64,000 bases of DNA from Bacteroidales bacterium. GTDB taxonomy: Bacteria; Bacteroidota; Bacteroidia; Bacteroidales; UBA4417. The stretch spans positions 31,173-95,172 of the forward strand of contig JADJHD010000022.1 of the NCBI GenBank assembly GCA_016707705.1, read 5' to 3'. Below are positions 54,907 to 64,000 of this stretch, piece after piece. The notes below the pieces were generated by a model. It was not told where the DNA came from. It did no database searches and worked only from the letters and a program-made list of their open reading frames with translations. The first letter of the stretch is position 1. The number at the start of each line of letters is the position of its first letter. The position numbers were made by a program, and so were the translations under genes.

Positions 54907-56037
54907 ATGTTCAGGATTCCCTTCAACAAACCTCATTTTACCGGACGCGAAGCTTCCCATGTTTCGGTAGCGGTAAAGCTCGGGAAAATCTCCGGGAACG
55001 GGGAAATTACGAAGAGATGCCATGAATTCTTTGAGTCACGTTACCATTTCCGCAAAGTACTCCTCACTACTTCATGCACTGATGCCCTTGAAATGGCGGC
55101 TATTCTATGCAGGATAAGTGAAGGCGATGAGGTCATTATGCCTTCCTACACATTTGTCAGCACAGCGAATGCATTTGTCTTGCGGGGTGCCAGAATAGTT
55201 TTTGCAGACAGCTCCGATGATTCGCCAAATATTGATGCATCCTCTATTGAAGCTCTGATTACTCCACGCACAAAGGCCATTGTAGTGGTCCACTATGCAG
55301 GATTTGGCTGTGATATGGACGAGATTATGAGGATTGCCGGAAAATACAAGCTCCTCGTTGTTGAAGATGCAGCCCATTCGATAGACTCCTACTACAGGAA
55401 CAAGCCATTAGGCAGTATAGGCCACCTTGCCACCTTCTCATTCCATGAAACCAAGAATATAAGTTGCGGAGAAGGAGGTATGTTGGTTATCAACGATGAA
55501 TCACTTGCTGAACGGGCAGAAATAATATGGGAGAAAGGCACCAACCGAGCTGCTTTCTCAAGGGGCGAGGTCGACAAATACGGTTGGGTTGATATTGGCT
55601 CCTCATTTCTTCCTTCTGAGCTTACTGCAGCCTTCCTCATGGGGCAACTGGAGATGATTGATGACATACAGCAGAAGAGGCTCAGCATTTTTAACTGCTA
55701 TTATCAAAATTTACTCCCTTTAGATCAGAAGGGTTTAATCAGGATACCACATCCCAATGAGCTTTCTTCAGGAAATGGTCATCTGTTTTATCTTTTGGCA
55801 AAGAATCTTGCGCAACGGGATCAGATTATTCAGGGACTTAAAAAGAGTGGTATTCAGGCAGTATTTCATTATCTGCCGCTTCATTCAAGCAAGTTCTTTT
55901 CTCCCCTTCATGACGGACGGTTGTTGCCAAATGCTGACCGTTATTCAGAGACTTTAGTCCGACTTCCATTCTTCTATGATCTCAGGAACTCGGAAATAGA
56001 TGAAATATGCTCTGTTGTCCGGACAATTCTTTCCTGA
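54907..56037 (+). CDS. wecE: dTDP-4-amino-4,6-dideoxygalactose transaminase-like enzyme
   Basis: 376 residues, DegT/DnrJ/EryC1 fold. MFRIPFNKPHFTGREASHVS and SGNGEITKRCHEFFE match the WecE/RffA subgroup. VEDAAHSIDSYYRN and SFHETKNISCGEGGMLVIND contain the PLP-binding Lys183. By family knowledge WecE aminates dTDP-4-keto-6-deoxyglucose to dTDP-4-amino-4,6-dideoxygalactose. RfbA at 12783 could start the route, but RfbB is not in the window. Divergent from the sulfotransferase operon. The gene symbol is by subgroup resemblance. Confidence 0.85.
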   Translation: MFRIPFNKPHFTGREASHVSVAVKLGKISGNGEITKRCHEFFESRYHFRKVLLTTSCTDALEMAAILCRISEGDEVIMPSYTFVSTANAFVLRGARIVFADSSDDSPNIDASSIEALITPRTKAIVVVHYAGFGCDMDEIMRIAGKYKLLVVEDAAHSIDSYYRNKPLGSIGHLATFSFHETKNISCGEGGMLVINDESLAERAEIIWEKGTNRAAFSRGEVDKYGWVDIGSSFLPSELTAAFLMGQLEMIDDIQQKRLSIFNCYYQNLLPLDQKGLIRIPHPNELSSGNGHLFYLLAKNLAQRDQIIQGLKKSGIQAVFHYLPLHSSKFFSPLHDGRLLPNADRYSETLVRLPFFYDLRNSEIDEICSVVRTILS

Positions 56038-56227
56038 TTTGTCATTTCTTCTAATTTAGAATCACTATAAATTTCCATTAAAGGTATTTAGGAGATTAAA
56101 TATCATTATTAACCTAATCCTTGAATATAAAGGGTTACAGAAGGGAACTCCAAAAACATTCAGTATAAAAAAGGCTTAACATTACTGTTGGTTGATCTAC
56201 TACCATTTATTGAATTGCTGAACCGCC

Positions 56228-56235
56228 TAAATTTG
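56228..56235 (+). promoter_or_regulatory. -7 box TAAATTTG before the first CXXCH T9SS protein
   Basis: TAAATTTG fits the consensus. With an ATG 51 bases downstream at 56287 it rules out the longer open frame from 56188. A TTG lies 15 bases upstream. Confidence 0.5.
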
Positions 56236-56286
56236 TCATATATACATAAACCCATAAGTGAATATAAGCTGGAAAACCCGAAGACG

Positions 56287-58614
56287 ATGAAATCGAAATC
56301 CCTACTCACACTGCTGGTTACGCTGGCCGCCAGCGTAATCATGCTCAGCAGTTTCCTCCCTTACCCAAGCGGAGCCCCATCTCCCTACAATTATTCAGGT
56401 TCACCTAATGATGGCAAGGATTGCTCGTGGTGCCATGGCAATGCATCCACTGTTAGTGGCTGGATTACCTCCAATGTTCCTGCCTCCGGCTATGTCCCGG
56501 GCACTGTTTATCAAATTACCGCTACTAATTCGATTAGTGGAAGTGGTAAATATGGTTTTGAAGTATCACCACAGAATGCTTCAGGAACCCTGCTGGGAAC
56601 TCTTGCCGCAGGCAGCAACAGCAAGCTGGTTGGCTCTGGAAAGTGGATTACGCAATCCTCTTCATCGAACAGCATTACTTCCTGGACCTTCAACTGGACG
56701 GCTCCGTCAGCAGGTACAGGTTCAGTTACTTTTTATGGCTCCTTCGCCAGAAGTACCGGAAGTTCTGTTAAAAATAGTACTCTTGTAGTAAGTGAGTCAA
56801 CCAGTGGAAGTATACCAGCAGCAGCGGGTCCTATCACCGGGCCAGGATCAGTTTGTCTGAACAGCACACAAACCTATTCAGTTGGCAATATCAGCGGGGC
56901 TACCAGCTACGTGTGGTCAGTCCCGGCTGGTGCAACCATTTTGACAGGACAGGGATCCACCTCAATATCCGTTAACTACGGAGCAGCGGCCATTTCAGGA
57001 AATGTCAGCGTTTATGGTACGAATACAAATGGCAGTGGTGCTGCAAGCAATCTTGCTGTCACTGTTCTGGTTTCACCGGGGGCCTCAGGAACCATAACCG
57101 GTCCCGCCTCTGCCTGTCAGGGATCCAATCAGGAATACTCAGTCGTTAATACCGCTGGTGTGACATATACCTGGACAGTCCCCTCCGGATGGAGTATAGC
57201 AGCCGGACAGGGCTCTCATATTATTGGCGTTGTTGCCGGTGCAAGCAGCGGAAATATTGAAGTTGTTCCGTTAAATGCCTGTGGAAACGGAACCGGAAGT
57301 TCAATTGCCGTTACAGCAAGCCCTCTCCCTCTTCAGCCGGGAGAAATCAGCGGAACAAATATCCCCTGCGAAGGCAGTACACAAACATATGCTGTTGATA
57401 ATACCGCAGGAATAACCTATACATGGACAACGCCATCAGGCACAGTTATTACTTCAGGACAGGGGACAAATTCCATACAGGTAACGATTGGAAACTCTGC
57501 TGGATTAATTTCTGTTGTACCTTCAAATTCATGCGGAACCGGACAAAGCCGAACCCGGCTAATTGAAATCAGAAGCATCCCGGTTCAGCCGGCTTTTATT
57601 GAAGGCTCTGAAACTCCCTGTATTGGAAATACAGTATCCTATGCTGTTAACAATGTTTCCAATGTCACCTTTACATGGACTGTTCCAACTGGTTCAAGCA
57701 TAGTTTCCGGACAGGGAACAAATTCCATATCAGTACTCATAGGGTCAGAAGCCGGCCTTGTATCAGTAACTCCAAGCAATGACTGCGGGACCGGACAGGC
57801 GCAGTCAAAAAATATTGTTCCCACTGTAGCACCAACACAGCCAGGACCAATCACCGGTCTAGCTCAGGTTTGCCAGGGTTGGAGTCAGGTTTACAGTGTT
57901 GACAATGTTAGTGGCAATACCTACAACTGGTTCGTACCAAATGGTGCAGAGATTATTTCAGGTCAGGGAACCAACAGCATCACCGTTGTATTTGGTGCTA
58001 CCGGAGGAGCCATTGAGGTTGTTTCTGAAAACAATTGCGGAACAAGTCCCGGACAGGCTAAAGCAGTCACTGTTACACCTCTGCCCGGATATACCGCTCA
58101 TGTCACCGGACCCAGTCCCGTTGATCCAACCTTAAATCCAACATCTGTTTATTCAACAACAGGTGCAACAGCTGCTACTTCTTATGACTGGAGTATTAGT
58201 CCGGCTGATGCAGGCAGTATCGCCGGAACAGGACTGAATGGCACCGTAACCTGGAACTCAACTTTTTCAGGTGTAGCCATTATCAAGGCCAAAGGAACAA
58301 ATGAGTGCGGTGAAGGTGATTGGTCAGATCCAAAGGAAGTAGTTGTTCTGGATAATACTGGAATTAAGGAAAGCAATCCTATGCATGCCAGCATCTATCC
58401 TTCTCCAAATGATGGTAACTTCTATATCAGCCTGAATGCCAATTCTGATAAAGTTTCAGCAAGGATAATGGATCTTTCAGGTAAGGAATACTACAGCTGC
58501 ATATTGTCAGGCAAGGGTGAAACCCTTCTTAGCCCGGGAATTCCTGCAGGCAGCTATGTAATAATTCTCGACAATGGAACTGCCATCACCAAACTGAGAA
58601 TGGTGATACAATAA
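56287..58614 (+). CDS. T9SS protein with choice-of-anchor V/CXXCH head and Ig-like repeats
   Basis: 775 residues from the ATG at 56287, chosen for the signal peptide (MKSKSLLTLLVTLAASVIML). Residues 40-55 carry a CXXCH motif (Cys46, Cys49, His50 in GKDCSWCHGN), like a c-type heme site. A beta domain follows to about 175 (SGSGKYGFEVSPQNASGTLL, SWTFNWTAPSAGTGSVTFYG), like the choice-of-anchor V domain. Then five Cys-containing Ig/PKD-like repeats of about 78 residues (ITGPGSVCLNSTQTYSV and similar) and a final variant. The T9SS type-A tail is SIYPSPNDGNFYISLNAN to ITKLRMVIQ. A paralog follows at 58929. I infer a surface-anchored protein; heme binding is unproven. Confidence 0.88.
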   Translation: MKSKSLLTLLVTLAASVIMLSSFLPYPSGAPSPYNYSGSPNDGKDCSWCHGNASTVSGWITSNVPASGYVPGTVYQITATNSISGSGKYGFEVSPQNASGTLLGTLAAGSNSKLVGSGKWITQSSSSNSITSWTFNWTAPSAGTGSVTFYGSFARSTGSSVKNSTLVVSESTSGSIPAAAGPITGPGSVCLNSTQTYSVGNISGATSYVWSVPAGATILTGQGSTSISVNYGAAAISGNVSVYGTNTNGSGAASNLAVTVLVSPGASGTITGPASACQGSNQEYSVVNTAGVTYTWTVPSGWSIAAGQGSHIIGVVAGASSGNIEVVPLNACGNGTGSSIAVTASPLPLQPGEISGTNIPCEGSTQTYAVDNTAGITYTWTTPSGTVITSGQGTNSIQVTIGNSAGLISVVPSNSCGTGQSRTRLIEIRSIPVQPAFIEGSETPCIGNTVSYAVNNVSNVTFTWTVPTGSSIVSGQGTNSISVLIGSEAGLVSVTPSNDCGTGQAQSKNIVPTVAPTQPGPITGLAQVCQGWSQVYSVDNVSGNTYNWFVPNGAEIISGQGTNSITVVFGATGGAIEVVSENNCGTSPGQAKAVTVTPLPGYTAHVTGPSPVDPTLNPTSVYSTTGATAATSYDWSISPADAGSIAGTGLNGTVTWNSTFSGVAIIKAKGTNECGEGDWSDPKEVVVLDNTGIKESNPMHASIYPSPNDGNFYISLNANSDKVSARIMDLSGKEYYSCILSGKGETLLSPGIPAGSYVIILDNGTAITKLRMVIQ

Positions 58615-58651
58615 GAAAATCTTAATCCCGGAGATTAACCTCTCATAATGT

Positions 58652-58692
58652 AAACCCTGAGCTCTTCCAAGAGTTCGGGGTTTTACTTTTTC
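58652..58692 (+). terminator. Terminator after the first CXXCH protein
   Basis: AAACCCTGAGCTCTT pairs with AAGAGTTCGGGGTTT with minor mismatches around a CC loop, and a T-rich tail (TACTTTTTC) follows. It starts 37 bases after the stop. Confidence 0.8.
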
Positions 58693-58869
58693 TGATCTTT
58701 TCCCTTTATCATGCAGGCAATAAACTATTTATAATGACAGTCACCGGAGCTTTGCATGCTGCTAACACTTAATTCCTATAGCTTTTCCCGTTCATCTAAT
58801 ATAATTCCTGTTCATCCCCTAAAAATTCCGGTTGAACAACTATGCTTTTAACCTGTTTAAAATCAAGGT

Positions 58870-58890
58870 TAGTTTTGTCTAACCAAAACT
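58870..58890 (+). promoter_or_regulatory. -7 box TAGTTTTG within an inverted repeat
   Basis: TAGTTTTG (58870-58877) fits the -7 consensus for the downstream gene. AGTTTTG (58871-58877) and CAAAACT (58884-58890) form an inverted repeat with a six-base spacer over the box, possibly an operator. Only position supports a function. Confidence 0.4.
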
Positions 58891-58928
58891 TTGTACCAAA
58901 ACAAATACCCAACTGTAAATTATTAATT

Positions 58929-60495
58929 ATGAGAATAAAAACATCTACCCTGGATTCTTGGAATAATAGTCATAGCCTTTCTAAGCAGCTTTGCTGCATT
59001 TAACCCCGGAGGAGCTCCTGCAGCTAAAACGGGATCACCCGGTGACGGAAGCAATTGCACTGAATGTCATGGAGGCTCCCCTCAAACTGTAACTGGATGG
59101 ATAACCTCCAACGTTCCGGCTGAGGGATATACTGCCGGTACAACCTATCAAATTACTGCATCCAATCAAATTACAGGTTCAGGTAAATTTGGTTTTGAGG
59201 TTTCACCTCAGAATGTCGCAGGAACCTTACTAGGAACCTTAACTGCAGGAACCAATAATCACCTTGTTGGAAGCAATAAATATGTAACCCATAATAACGC
59301 GAATACAACTACCAGTTCCTGGACTTTCAACTGGACAGCTCCAGCAGCTGGTACCGGAGCTGTGACTTTCTATGGAGCGTTTGCCCGTGGCAATCCAGGA
59401 CCTGTAAGACTCAGCACCCTTCTTGTTAATGAAGCAACTGTAACCCTTCCTGCTGCAGCCGGACCAATTTCCGGTTCAACCACTGTATGCAAGAATAACA
59501 GCTCAACTTACACTGTTGGAACCATTGCCAACGCAACAACCTATAACTGGACAGTTCCAACCGGAGCTACAATAACCGCAGGACAAGGTACAACCTCAAT
59601 CACCGTAAACTTTGGCGCATCTGCCGTTTCAGGCAATATCAGTGTTTACGGTTCAAACAGTGGCGGCAATGGAGCTCCAAGCAATTTAGCTGTTACTGTA
59701 AATTCAACACCGGCACAGCCTTCTGCAGTAGCAGGCGTTGCAACTCCCTGCCAGGGAACAAGCCAAAGCTATACTGTTACCAACGTTTCAGGTGTGGTTT
59801 ATACATGGAGTGTACCAGCCGGAACAAGTATCACTGCAGGCCAGGGAACAAACAGCATTACCGTTACTATTGGCGGAACCAATGGTGCTGTATCAGTAGT
59901 TCCTTCAAACTCATGTGGCGATGGCAGCAGCAGTTCACTTAACATCAGTGTGGGTGCAGCTCCGGGACAGGCAGCAACTCCAGCCGGACCAGACCTTGTT
60001 GATCTCGCACTTGCTACCACTTCCGAGTACACCACAAGCGGTGCTGCCGGAGCAACCAACTACCAATGGTCACTAACACCTGCAGAAGCCGGAAGCATCA
60101 GCGGTACCGGAGTAACAGCAACTGTAAGCTGGAACGGTGCATTCCTTGGCAATGCCGAGGTTAGTGTAAAGGCTGCAAATGATTGTGGTGAAGGCAGCTT
60201 CTCACTTGTCAAGCAAACACAGGTAATCAATACTACAGGAATTGCTGAGGGTTCAACAGCAATCAACACTTCAGTTTACCCAAATCCAAGCAACGGCAAA
60301 TTCAGTGTGCTTCCCGGTTGGGATAAGGATAATGTTCAGTTAATGATACTGGATGCTTCAGGCCGTGAAATGTATCGCAAGAATATTGATGGCAGGAATG
60401 TAACCAATCTTGAACTTCCTCTGCGTCCTGGTATTTACATCCTGATGCTAACTGATGGAATCAAGGCTAGCAAGACCAAATTGTTCATCCAATAA
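58929..60495 (+). pseudogene. Paralogous CXXCH T9SS protein with an N-terminal frameshift
   Basis: The ATG at 58929 begins MRIKTSTLDSW and soon stops, but another frame opens at 58939 and reads WILGIIVIAFLSSFAAFNPG, a signal peptide like that of the neighbour. Removing one C from CCC at 58948-58950 joins the two. Downstream the frame is intact to 60495: CXXCH at GSNCTECHGGS, the same beta domain (FGFEVSPQNVAGTLLGTL), two Cys-containing Ig-like repeats, and a T9SS tail (SVYPNPSNGKFSVLPGW to TKLFIQ). Annotators calling the first ATG in the main frame would start at 59362 and lose the head. The frameshift may be an error. Confidence 0.75.
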
Positions 60496-60516
60496 CCCAA
60501 TATCTATATTTTCCCG

Positions 60517-60555
60517 GGCCTGATTTCTTTGTAGAAATCAGGCCTATTTTTTTAT
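60517..60555 (+). terminator. Terminator after the second CXXCH protein
   Basis: GGCCTGATTTCT (60517-60528) and AGAAATCAGGCC (60533-60544) are exact complements around TTGT, followed by TATTTTTTTATT. It starts 22 bases after the stop. Confidence 0.92.
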
Positions 60556-60693
60556 TAGGGGTATGCATTGGTAATAAACTCTGCGGCCTGATATCCATCC
60601 ATGTCATCCACTATCAGAAGAATAAATCAGGATTCCCCAGTATTCAACAAGGAATTTAACTGGTTCATCTCCTCAATATTCCTGCTTATCGAG

Positions 60694-60701
60694 TATCTTT
60701 G
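60694..60701 (+). promoter_or_regulatory. -7 box TATCTTTG before the small sorting-domain proteins
   Basis: TATCTTTG fits the consensus and ends 49 bases before the ATG at 60751. No good -33 element. Confidence 0.45.
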
Positions 60702-60750
60702 GCATCATGGGGTTAATCGGAAGTACCTTTAATCATCAAAACTGACCGAT

Positions 60751-61248
60751 ATGACTCCACAAGCCCAAACTCTATTGCTGCCCCCTCTTTTAAAATCTCA
60801 TGAAAACCGCTTAAGGCTATGGATTTTCCTGCTGATGCTTATGCTGGCAACAAGTTTTTCGATGCAAGCACACTCAGTTAATAGCTTAAATCAGATGATT
60901 CCTGTAATTGGCGGACCGGATTCAATCAGTATTCAGGATTTTCCGGTTTTGCAGGTGAATACAAGCACCGACGATGCAGTTGAAGTTGAAAGCAATCCTT
61001 CCGTACTGATAGCACCTAACCCAACCCAAGGCAAAATCAGTATTTTAATTCCACAGGAGTTGACCGGTATGACCGGCAGGATCTCCATACTTGATGAAAC
61101 AGGAAAGAGTGTCTATTCAAGCCTGATGAATCCCGGCAATCCTGAAGCCATGACAATAGACCTCAGTTCGCACAGAAATGGGAAATATACAGCACTGATT
61201 AAAGGGAATAAAGGAAGCTTCCGAAGCAGTTTTCTTTTGATTCACTGA
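60751..61248 (+). CDS. Small secreted protein, mostly a T9SS sorting domain (1)
   Basis: 165 residues. An extended N-terminus ends in a hydrophobic segment (about 24-43, RLRLWIFLLMLMLATSFSMQ), probably a signal peptide. A linker of ~45 residues follows. The last ~80 residues are a T9SS type-A sorting domain: VLIAPNPTQGKISILIP, GRISILDETGKSVYSS, IDLSSHRNGKYTALIK, SFLLIH. No cargo domain is present. A similar gene starts 46 bases later. Role unknown: it could be a remnant, a regulator or competitor of the sortase, or a short surface peptide carrier. Confidence 0.72.
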   Translation: MTPQAQTLLLPPLLKSHENRLRLWIFLLMLMLATSFSMQAHSVNSLNQMIPVIGGPDSISIQDFPVLQVNTSTDDAVEVESNPSVLIAPNPTQGKISILIPQELTGMTGRISILDETGKSVYSSLMNPGNPEAMTIDLSSHRNGKYTALIKGNKGSFRSSFLLIH

Positions 61249-61294
61249 TATCAGGCAGAAACTCAAAAGAATATCCATAATATCTTCTCAAAAA

Positions 61295-61681
61295 ATGAAT
61301 ATTCAATTCCAAAAACTCAGACCCATGCACTCGATATACTTAGTAATGCTCGTAAGCGGAATACTGCTGGTTAAGAATTTCCAGACTACAGAACCCCGAT
61401 CTGTTTCGATATTGGATGAGAAATCGAAAACAGAGGAACTTATTATTGCACCCAATCCCAATAGCGGATATTTCATTGTCACTCTTCCGTATTCAATGCA
61501 AAAGCAGAAAGGGCAGGTAGCAATAACCTCTCTCGAAGGAAAGAAGATTTCAACTACAGACCTTGCCGAAGACCATGACCGGAAATTGCTGATTGATATT
61601 ACCGGATCAACAAAAGGCATTTATTTCATTACTGTTTCAACAGCAAATGACAGAATCACTGACAGATTCGTAATCCGATAA
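61295..61681 (+). CDS. Small secreted protein, mostly a T9SS sorting domain (2)
   Basis: 128 residues. A hydrophobic segment (about 12-28, SIYLVMLVSGILLVKNF) is the likely signal peptide or anchor. Only about 20 residues separate it from the sorting domain (LIIAPNPNSGYFIVTLPY, GQVAITSLEGKKISTTDL, LLIDITGSTKGIYFITVS, ITDRFVIR). Tandem with the gene at 60751 and alike in plan. A bidirectional terminator follows. Function unknown. Confidence 0.72.
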   Translation: MNIQFQKLRPMHSIYLVMLVSGILLVKNFQTTEPRSVSILDEKSKTEELIIAPNPNSGYFIVTLPYSMQKQKGQVAITSLEGKKISTTDLAEDHDRKLLIDITGSTKGIYFITVSTANDRITDRFVIR

Positions 61682-61696
61682 TTTCATGACTACACC

Positions 61697-61732
61697 AAAA
61701 AAAGGGGCCTCCGAATTCGAAGGCCCCTTTTT
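61697..61732 (+). terminator. Bidirectional terminator between convergent genes
   Basis: GGGGCCT (61704-61710) pairs with AGGCCCC (61721-61727), and the CGAATTCG core is nearly self-complementary. An A run precedes and a T run follows, so it serves both the small sorting-domain gene and the minus-strand gene ending at 61740. Confidence 0.85.
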
Positions 61733-61739
61733 ATTTAGC

Positions 61740-64000
61740 TTACTTCCAATCGGGTAATCTTCCCGGAGTCAGTGGAGCTCCAATATTTTCAAGTTCCTTT
61801 TCAAGATTCGGGATATCTGTTTCACCCAGCTTCTTCACCAGATTGTATACCGGAGGGAACTCTTCCCTAAGGATATCATAGGCATCCTTCTGCATCTTGG
61901 TTGGGGCCGATGTACTTATCCATGTTGACCAGGCAATTTTGTACAAGCGGTTATTCAGGGAAACAGGTGCAGGTGGATTTTCTTCATCACTAGGCCTGTT
62001 TGACTGACGGTTGAACTTCTTGTTCAGGACGCTGTCCAACTGAGTTTGAACCATCATTGCCTTCACCAACAATTCAGGTGTTGCATTGGGGCATGAGTAG
62101 GTTGCCTGAACAATATCCTTCGAACGCTTGTAAAGAGTTCTGGCGTATTGCTCTGTACCCTGCATTACCCTGGTCAGTTCTGCAATACTCTTATGGAATG
62201 CTGCCATAGCTTCCCCTGTCGACAGCAGGCAGACTGGTATTATTCAGCACCTTGCACTGGAAGAATACCGGACCAGAAAGCAGACGGGTTTCACCCTTTG
62301 AGGTGATATACATTGAAACAGCATACTTTCCGGGAGTGGCAAGTACTGAAGGGCCGGGATCTGCCAATGGATTAACATTTTCGTCAGCTTCTGCCCAATC
62401 ATTGCTCTGGTACCTCAAATCCCAGTTCAATCGGCTAATCCCAGGAGAAAGGCTTTTCTTTATTGTTCTAATCTTGTTTCCTGCTTCATCAGTAACAACA
62501 AAAGAAAGGAAAGGTGCAAGTTCATTCTTCTCTGCCTGCAATTCAGCGTTGGTAGGTTGTGGAATAGGATCTCCCTTCTTGAACAGTTCTGCTTCCTTTT
62601 CCTTACGAATATCCTTCAATGATTTGGGAGCTTCCTTTGCCGTGTAGGTAAAAACTGCGCCAAATTCAGGATTCTTAGCACTGAAATAGGTTGAACCCTG
62701 TCCATATTTCCCATCAGTTGGAAGATACATCCAGGCATCCTTTACCGGGAACAGGTATCCTTCCTTATCAAGCACCTCTTTTGAAACAGTGCGAAGCGGT
62801 GAATAATCATCAAGGATGTAGAACCCACGGCCAAAGGTTGCAACGACCAGGTCATTTTCCCTCTTCTGTATAGCTATATCCCTTACAGGAACAGCCGGCA
62901 TCCCTGATTTAAGCTGTACCCATATTTTGCCGGCATCCTTGCTGAAGAAAAATCCAAACTCTGTTCCTGCAAATATGAGATCGGGATTGATATAATCCTG
63001 CTGCAGGGTGTGAACGGTTCCATTTGCCGGCAAATTGGCTGAGATGGAAGTCCAGGTTTTACCCTTATCAATGCTTTTCAAAATGTATGGTTTGAAATCA
63101 TCGCGAAGGATATTGTCGAATGAAGCATAAACCACATTCTCATCAAATTTTGAGGAAAGAATGTCAGAAACATAAGTATTTTCAGGTACTCCGGGGAATG
63201 AAGATATTTTTGACCAGGTTTTCCCTGCATCTTCAGTTACCCTGATCAGTCCGTCATCAGTTCCTGCGAAAAGGAGATTCTCATTTACAGGGGATTCATC
63301 AAATGAAACAATAGTTCCATAAAGTGAGGTGGATATATCCTTGGCAACGGCATCCGAAGGCCAGTATTTACCCATTACCGGCCATTTATTCCTGTCGATG
63401 CCTGCAGTGAGGTCGTCACTTATTACCTGCCAGCTGTTGCCGCGGTCATCGCTTCTGAACACCTTATTGGCTGCGCAATACAGCCTTGTATGTGAATGTG
63501 CGCTTAATAAAAGCGGAGTATTCCAGTTCCATTGATAGGAATCTTCGCCCTTTCGGGGTTCAGGCCTGATATCAATGGCTTCCTTACTCAGACGATCATA
63601 CCTGACCATACCTCCATACTGTGATTCGGCATAAACGATATTGGGATTTTCAGGATCAATCTGTGACCAAAAGCCATCACCACCATTGGTAACGAACCAT
63701 TCATCGCTGACAACACCACTGTTGCTGATATTCCTCGACGGTCCGCCCATGCTGTTGTTATCCTGGGTACCACCATAAACATAGTAGAAGGGAGTTGAAT
63801 TATCCACCTGAACCCTGTAAAACTGAGTAACAGGAAGATTTGATTTGAACTGGTAATTTGAACCTGCATCATAGGTTTCATAGACTCCGCCATCACCACC
63901 TATCATGAAATGCCTGGTATCAGAAGGATCGATCCAGAAAGCATGATCATCAACATGTCGGCTGTTATTTCCTATTGCCTTCCAGGTCTTGCCTCCATCT
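61740..64000 (-). pseudogene. BNR/sortilin-like repeat protein, frameshifted, 5' end outside window
   Basis: The reading frame is open to the right edge, so the start is outside. It has repeated beta-propeller motifs of the sialidase/BNR or VPS10 type: SDDRGNSWQVISDD, TEDAGKTWSKISSF, SIDKGKTWTSISAN and SKDAGKIWVQLKSG. The later part has a helical C-terminal domain (AELQAEKNELAPF and on). The main frame stops at 62191, and a second frame continues to 61740 (MAAFHKSIAELTRVMQGTEQ). Removing one G from the run of four at 62213-62216 gives DREAMAAFHKS and joins them. This is the plan of large exported repeat proteins often named glycosyl hydrolases; no hydrolase residues are seen here. Frameshift may be an error. 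Confidence 0.78.

Noticed and set aside
1..64000. tRNA, rRNA, CRISPR, insertion sequences or phage genes
   Set aside because: Intergenic regions were read for T-loop motifs, regular spacer arrays, transposases and integrases; none was seen.

Overview
The window looks like chromosome of a free-living or environmental member of the Bacteroidota, most like Bacteroidales or a relative. The evidence is direct: many secreted proteins end in type IX secretion (T9SS) type-A sorting domains, there is an ECF sigma/FecR pair, upstream regions repeatedly carry TAnnTTTG -7 boxes instead of E. coli-type promoters, ribosome-binding sites are mostly absent, and the 6-phosphofructokinase is of the pyrophosphate type. 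No rRNA, tRNA, CRISPR array, insertion sequence or phage gene was seen.

Layout. 1-3.3 kb: three minus-strand genes for exported proteins (a partial leucine-rich-repeat protein, a frameshifted coiled-coil protein, an OmpA-type protein). 3.4-6.0 kb: a TPR histidine kinase and its NarL-type regulator. 6.3-16.6 kb: mostly housekeeping genes (fructose bisphosphatase, aspartate kinase, PPi-phosphofructokinase, an RND/MMPL exporter, RfbA, a polyprenyl diphosphate synthase, an ABC-F protein). 16.8-31.4 kb: a surface-protein region on the minus strand, with a 2508-residue T9SS adhesin, a beta-helix T9SS protein, an STN/beta-barrel protein, FecR and an ECF sigma factor. 31.6-38.9 kb: aldehyde dehydrogenase, rplU-rpmA, serS, a TPR protein, an 800-base repeat-rich spacer and rsmA. 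39-56 kb: lipid and surface-glycan genes, comprising two acyl-activating enzymes, a TMTC-like membrane TPR protein, an acyltransferase, a B12 radical SAM enzyme, an ACP/KAS III/SDR/GT2/GNAT run, two sulfotransferases around a flippase, and a WecE-like sugar aminotransferase. 56-61.7 kb: two paralogous T9SS proteins with CXXCH motifs, then two tiny proteins that are little more than a T9SS sorting domain. 61.7-64 kb: a BNR/sortilin-like repeat protein running off the end.

How the parts fit. The strongest system-level signal is a 41-base element present twice in the same orientation with identical spacing: once between the ECF sigma gene and fecR, and once upstream of the giant adhesin. I read it as the promoter recognised by this ECF factor. 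It would link an envelope sensor module (sigma, FecR, STN-barrel) to two T9SS-displayed surface proteins. The second candidate system is the 39-56 kb locus, whose gene content suggests ACP-borne acyl groups, amino sugars and sulfation are combined on a surface glycan or glycolipid.

Four single-base frameshifts interrupt otherwise intact genes (near 1181, 1446, 58949 and 62214). At least two lie in short homopolymers, so assembly or read error is as likely as true gene decay.
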